Of a stretch of DNA of 64,000 bases, positions 58,908 through 64,000 are shown in pieces. The position numbers and the translations under genes are program-made. The DNA comes from JACKFB01 sp041389525. Lineage in GTDB: Bacteria > Myxococcota_A > UBA9042 > PHBI01 > JACKFB01. A model generated the notes under the pieces. The model made no database searches, was not told where the DNA came from, and was given only the letters and a program-made list of their open reading frames with translations. Each line of letters opens with the position of its first letter. The stretch's first letter is position 1. The stretch is taken from assembly GCA_041389525.1 (NCBI GenBank), contig JAWKRR010000041.1, forward strand, positions 1 through 64,000, in the 5' to 3' direction.

Positions 58908-59842
58908 AACAGCTTCGCGTCGCGGACGGCACGCGGCTGGCCTACACCCTGCGCGGCAACAAGTCCGGCCCCACAGCGCTGCTCTGCGACGGCATCTCGT
59001 GCGACGGCTACGCCTGGAAGCACCTGCGCCCCTGGCTCGAAACGCGCTTCCACGTCCTGCACGTCCACTACCGCGGGCACGGCCGCTCCGGCATCCCACG
59101 CGACGCCGAGGCCGTCACCCTGCCCCACCTCGCCGCCGACCTCGCCGAGGTCCTGACCCGCCTGGAGCTTGGCCCCGCGGTCGCCATCGGCCACTCCATG
59201 GGCGTCCAAGTCATCTTGGAGATGGCCCTGCGCACGCCCGACCTCATCCAGGCCGGCGTCCTGCTCTGCGGCGCCAGCGGCCGGCTGCTCGACACCTTCA
59301 AAGACACCGATCTCGGGATGCGCCTGCTCCCCGGGATCAAGAACTTCACCGAGCGCTACGCCGCCGAGGTCTCTTCCGCCCTCCGCCGCCTGATGCCGAC
59401 GGAGTTCTCGTTTCGATTCGCGACCTACACCGAGCTCAACCGCGAGCTCATTCGCCGCGAAGACTTCATGCCCTACCTCGAGCACTTCGCCACGATGCCG
59501 CCCGACCTCTTCACGCGCATGCTCCACGACGCCGCCTCACGCACGGCGGACCCGTGGCTGCACCGGATCACCCAGCCCATGCTGGTGGTCGCCGGCGACC
59601 GCGACGGATTTACGCCCGCGCGCCTGGCCGAGGCCATGGCGGAGGCGCTCCCCACATCGACCTTCGTGCTCCTCGAAGGCGGAAGTCACACCGCCCCCCT
59701 TGAGGTTCCCGAGCGCGTGGAGCACGTGGTGGCCGAGTTCATCGACCACCACGGCCCTTTCGCCCTCCCCCAAGCGCGCACGCCCCAGCCCGCGCCGCCA
59801 TCACTGGCCGCGACGTTCCGGGCAGTTCGCCAGGTCGGCTAG
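58904..59842 (+). CDS. Alpha/beta hydrolase
   Basis: A 312-residue soluble alpha/beta hydrolase. Nucleophile elbow AIGHSMGVQVI (GHSMG), oxyanion-side LLCDGISCDGYAWKHL, the HYRGHGRSG motif, acid in VVAGDRDGFTPA and His in EGGSHTAPLE: all triad parts are present. The overall pattern is that of haloalkane-dehalogenase/perhydrolase-like or lipase-class hydrolases; the substrate is unknown. No signal peptide. It is coupled to the lipoprotein gene (ATGA) and its stop overlaps the stop of the convergent PilZ gene by four bases (CTAG at 59839-59842). Confidence 0.88.
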   Translation: MKQLRVADGTRLAYTLRGNKSGPTALLCDGISCDGYAWKHLRPWLETRFHVLHVHYRGHGRSGIPRDAEAVTLPHLAADLAEVLTRLELGPAVAIGHSMGVQVILEMALRTPDLIQAGVLLCGASGRLLDTFKDTDLGMRLLPGIKNFTERYAAEVSSALRRLMPTEFSFRFATYTELNRELIRREDFMPYLEHFATMPPDLFTRMLHDAASRTADPWLHRITQPMLVVAGDRDGFTPARLAEAMAEALPTSTFVLLEGGSHTAPLEVPERVEHVVAEFIDHHGPFALPQARTPQPAPPSLAATFRAVRQVG

Positions 59843-60288
59843 TCCTCGTCGTCGTAGAAGAGGGTGTCGCGCATCTGGAGGAAGTCGTTGATGGCGTCGG
59901 CTTCGGTCGGCGACACCGACATGAAGCGCACGCCCATCCCCGGCTGACAGTCGATGCTCTCAAGCTGCTCGAGGCGCTGCCACCGCACCTCGCACTGCAG
60001 CGTGATGGACTGCGCGTAGTTCGGCAACGTGAAGGTCACCGCGAACACCGAGCCCAAGGGCAGGATGTCGCGCGTCGCCACGAAGAGGCCGCCGGTCGAG
60101 ATGTTCTCGGTGAAGCCAGTGTAGAACGTGCTCTCACTGTTCAACCCGAGCTCGACCGCCATGGGCGTCCGGTCGCGGTTGCGCCGGTCGAGACCGTCGG
60201 TCTTGGGCGGCTGCGGGCCGCGCGATGGCACCGCGGGCATGTCCACCCGCGTCTCGGACGAAAATACGTCGTTCTGTGTAGCGATCAT
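59839..60288 (-). CDS. PilZ domain protein
   Basis: A 149-residue PilZ protein, a receptor for cyclic di-GMP. The binding motifs are R-x3-R (Arg36, Arg40, in RRNRDR) and N-x-S-x2-G (NISTGG, 62-67). The C-terminal part, FAVTFTLPNYAQSITLQCEV then RWQ and GMGVRFMSVSPTEADAINDF, is characteristic of the myxobacterial TIGR02266-like PilZ group. The start at 60288 (MIATQNDVF) has GGAG seven bases upstream. The protein is soluble; it may adjust motility or secretion. It is convergent with the hydrolase gene, the two stops sharing CTAG. Confidence 0.9.
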   Translation of the reverse strand: MIATQNDVFSSETRVDMPAVPSRGPQPPKTDGLDRRNRDRTPMAVELGLNSESTFYTGFTENISTGGLFVATRDILPLGSVFAVTFTLPNYAQSITLQCEVRWQRLEQLESIDCQPGMGVRFMSVSPTEADAINDFLQMRDTLFYDDED

Positions 60289-60767
60289 GTCCAATCTCCG
60301 CGGGCGTCTCTGGGGGAGGTGCCCGAATTCAAAGGCTGACGCGAGCGCAGGGTGTTGGGCGGGCCCCCGGGGTAGGCGCACAGTGCGCTCCCCGAAGACC
60401 CACCCAGCCGCGACCGAGGTACTCCCCCCACCGGCCACCATGCTCTCCCGTGCTGAATCGGCCCGGGAGGCGCAACCCTTGAGGAGAACCTGACGCACCG
60501 GCTCGAAAACCCAGGTGCGAGCTGGCTTTTCTTGAACCACCCACGGCCGGACGCGAATCAGCCCGGCTGCCCAACTCGCCGCGCGCTCAGCACACGGCGC
60601 GAGTCCCTTCCGCCCGAGCAGGTGCTCGATTCTGGCAGGACTTTTCTCACGTTCGCGGAGTCACCTTGGTTCGCGCCGAGGCGCCAGGGCGCCAAGACGC
60701 TAAGGACGCGCGTTCTTGGCGCCTCGGCGTCTTTGCGCGTCCCTCTTTGTTCTGGCGCCCCGAAACC
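60289..60767. other. Intergenic region with stem-loop repeat
   Basis: A 479-bp gap upstream of the PilZ gene and downstream of the FHA gene. It carries the long stem-loop at 60674-60729 and GC-rich sequence without coding character. The PilZ promoter should be near 60300-60450, but no clear motif is seen. Confidence 0.5.
60674..60729. repeat. Large intergenic stem-loop (CGCCGAGGCGCCA arms)
   Basis: CGCCGAGGCGCCA (60674-60686) pairs exactly with TGGCGCCTCGGCG (60717-60729); an inner pair GGCGCCAAGA / TCTTGGCGCC overlaps it. This is the style of widespread extragenic GGCGCC repeats between genes. It lies 38 bp beyond the stop of the FHA gene and may also end that transcript. Confidence 0.55.
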
Positions 60768-62123
60768 TCAGGGGTCGGCGCGGAAGAGCTGCTGGCCCGC
60801 CAGCACGAAGTCGCCGGGGCGTAGCTCCACGGCCTCTCGGATGCGGACGTAGGTGCCGTTGGAGCTACCCATGTCCTTGAGCACGACGGAGTCTTCGCGC
60901 CGCGTGAGCATCGCGTGCATGCCCGAGACGTAGCCGTCATCGGGGAACACGATGTCGCCGCGCTCGCGGCCGATGTAGGTCTCGTCGCCGACGAGGACGT
61001 AGGCGTTGCCCACCGAGTCGGGCCCGACGAGCTGCGACAGACGCCCCCAGACGTTGGTCGGCAGCGGGCTGCCGAGGCGCAGCGTGCCCTCTTCGTCCAG
61101 GTCCTGTCCGCGCCCGCTGAGGTCGCCGTAGACGTCGAAGCGGAGCAGCTCCTGGCCGACCCGGAAGGCGTCGCCGGGCTCGATCTCCACCTCGTCGAGC
61201 AGCCGAATGAAGACCCCGTTGGTCGTCTCGAGCGGCGTGACCCACAGCGCGTCGTTTCGATAGGCCAGCTCAGCGTGGCGCGCCGCCAGGAAGTCATCCT
61301 CGGCGAAGTTGATGTGCCCGCCGTCCCGGCCCAGCGTGGTGCCGCCGGCGTCCAGCTCGAACGCGTCGCCGTCGCTGCCGTCCTCGCGGATCAGGACGAT
61401 TCGGCCGCGCGCGACGCCGGAACGCGGCTTCGCGGGCGTGGCGGCCGCGCGGGCTTCAGCCAGCGGGGCGCCGCAGCTCGCGCAGAACGCGAAGTCAGGC
61501 TGACTCGGCGCGCCGCAGACGCGGCACTCGCCGGCGATGGGCTGGGAGATCGGCTCCAGGCTGGTCGGGCGCAGCATCGTGCCGCCGCCCACGCGCGCCT
61601 GGGCCCGCGGCTTGCGCTCGATCTCGGGGCCGGCCGAGCGCGCAGCCACGGTGCGCGGAGGCGCGGCCACGGGCGGCCGCGCGCGGACTCCGCCCGGCGG
61701 AGGCGGCGCCGGGGCGCGCCCCTTGGGCCCCTCCGTGCTGGGATCCACCGTCGAGCCCGGCGGCACTGCGCCAGCGACCAGAGGCTCAGAGATCTGCTGG
61801 GCCGCGCGGGCGGCCTCAGCCCCCGCCGTCGTCTCGCGCGGGTGCGCCGCGGCCGACGTGGCCGAGGCCTGGGCCGGCGCCGTCGGCTTCTTCTGGGGCG
61901 CGTCCGCCGACTCGGCCGCGGGGACCGCCGGCTCGGTGTCGACTGCCGCCGCGGGCGCGACTGGCGCCGCGTGGGCGGGCGTCGCTCGGCGCGGCGCGGC
62001 CTCCGGTGCGGGCTCGGCCTTCGCCGCAGCCGGCGCGCTGGCCGCCTCCAGATCGGAGCCGCAGCCGAGACAAAACCGGAAGAAGTCCTCGTTTTCCTTG
62101 CCGCAGGTCGGGCAACTGATCAC
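60768..62123 (-). CDS. Zinc-ribbon / double FHA protein
   Basis: A 451-residue cytoplasmic protein. Residues 1-22 form a zinc ribbon (CPTCGKENEDFFRFCLGCG), then a 150-residue Ala/Pro linker, a second zinc ribbon at about 200-225 (CRVCGAPSQPDFAFCASCG), and two FHA domains, about 250-340 (TTLGRDGGHINF ... AARHAEL ... TNGVFIR) and 360-450 (TYIGRERGDIVF ... SGMHAML ... SSNGTYVR). FHA domains bind phosphothreonine, so it likely links to Ser/Thr kinases. The GTG at 62123 is used because GGAGG precedes it and the zinc ribbon starts right away. It lies 142 bp from the sigma-54 regulator gene on the same strand. Confidence 0.9.
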   Translation of the reverse strand: MISCPTCGKENEDFFRFCLGCGSDLEAASAPAAAKAEPAPEAAPRRATPAHAAPVAPAAAVDTEPAVPAAESADAPQKKPTAPAQASATSAAAHPRETTAGAEAARAAQQISEPLVAGAVPPGSTVDPSTEGPKGRAPAPPPPGGVRARPPVAAPPRTVAARSAGPEIERKPRAQARVGGGTMLRPTSLEPISQPIAGECRVCGAPSQPDFAFCASCGAPLAEARAAATPAKPRSGVARGRIVLIREDGSDGDAFELDAGGTTLGRDGGHINFAEDDFLAARHAELAYRNDALWVTPLETTNGVFIRLLDEVEIEPGDAFRVGQELLRFDVYGDLSGRGQDLDEEGTLRLGSPLPTNVWGRLSQLVGPDSVGNAYVLVGDETYIGRERGDIVFPDDGYVSGMHAMLTRREDSVVLKDMGSSNGTYVRIREAVELRPGDFVLAGQQLFRADP

Positions 62124-62265
62124 GCGCGTCGCCTCCCCGGAGTCGCTGTCTCCGCTTCGGCAATGCGGTAGCACGCCCCCGCGATGCCGCGCAAGGTCTG
62201 CCCCACCGCGGCGACCGGCCACCGCGCCCCGGCGGCGGCCCCCTCAGCTGGGCGATCCGCGCCCC

Positions 62266-63641
<1,376 letters not shown>

Positions 63642-63645
<4 letters not shown>

Positions 63646-64000
63646 AGCCGGATGTCCTTCCAGTCGCCGCGCCAGAACTTCCAGATCATCGCGCTGGCCA
63701 TCAGGCAGATGTACGTGAACGCCGACGCCCAGATGCCCACCAGCCCGAGATCGAGCACGACCCCCAGCACGTAGGCCAGCGGCACGAGGCACGTCACGTG
63801 CAGGAAGAGCTCGACCTTCATCACGTACTTGCTGTTGCCGGCCCCGTAGAGGGCCTGCGCCAGGATCATCGCGACGCCGACGAGGGCCTCGCAGCCGCCC
63901 ATCAGCCGCAGGGAGTTGCGGCCGGCGTCGATGACCTCAGGGTCCTTCGAGAAGATCCCGAAGAGCAGGTCCGGGAACGCGATGGCGAAGAGGCCCATGG
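63642..64000 (-). CDS. MATE-family transporter, 3' part
   Basis: The C-terminal 119 residues of a multidrug/MATE-type antiporter, cut by the window edge. Visible are three transmembrane helices and the typical motif ALVGVAMILAQALYGAGNSK, followed by LGLVGIWASAFTYICLMASA and a short basic end WKFWRGDWKDIRL. The true start lies outside the window; an internal Met at 63998 is not the start. The stop overlaps the GTG of the response regulator by four bases. Confidence 0.82.

Overview
The window looks like chromosome of a GC-rich, Gram-negative member of the Myxococcota (old 'Deltaproteobacteria'). The reasons are the strong G/C bias at third codon positions, about a dozen secreted lipoproteins whose lipobox is followed by an Asp/Ala/Pro-rich spacer, recurring Cys modules of the CGxDGCGGxCGxC type, MopE-type repeats, tandem bactofilins, a CarH-like B12 regulator and double-FHA/zinc-ribbon proteins. 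The species cannot be fixed from the sequence alone. No rRNA, tRNA or CRISPR array was found.

Layout. 0-9.4 kb: a thioredoxin, then a run of lipoproteins (Cys-rich, formylglycine-enzyme-like fold, several unknown), a DUF2293 protein and a membrane-anchored alpha/beta hydrolase. 9.6-14 kb: a light/B12 sensor of the MerR-CarH type lies between two fasciclin-domain lipoprotein genes, with a plausible CarH operator in the divergent gap, followed by a Gre-like factor. 14.5-20.2 kb: a giant lipoprotein with about 13 fibronectin-III domains. 20.2-23.6 kb: the sdhCAB operon of a diheme-type succinate dehydrogenase, with a one-base frameshift in sdhB. 23.8-26.5 kb: three coupled genes (two membrane proteins and an HExxH protein) with no known function.

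26.5-34.9 kb is the accessory part. It holds a DUF6364/PIN toxin-antitoxin pair whose antitoxin is frameshifted, gene remnants, short dispersed repeats, a 40-bp perfect palindrome, three secreted proteins, a repeat-bearing lipoprotein, and a complete insertion sequence with 21-bp inverted ends and an 8-bp target duplication.

34.9-64 kb: a rhomboid-fold protein without catalytic residues beside pssA; a large MopE-repeat/beta-helix surface protein with two compensating frameshifts; a two-AAA-domain ATPase of the kind found with contractile injection systems, followed after one gene by a 1236-residue metallopeptidase; a CpXC protein, a YcaQ-type glycosylase, a long isocitrate lyase, a C39-like peptidase and a GMC oxidoreductase. 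Three tandem bactofilin genes then run into pyrE, a lipoprotein and a hydrolase. The window closes with PilZ, FHA and sigma-54 regulator genes and the 3' part of a MATE transporter gene.

Functionally the clear metabolism is succinate dehydrogenase plus isocitrate lyase (TCA cycle/glyoxylate shunt), pyrimidine and phosphatidylserine synthesis. The rest is mostly cell envelope, surface display and signalling. Four single-base frame breaks in otherwise well-conserved genes suggest either residual assembly errors or recent mutations, and should be tested against raw reads before any biological reading.
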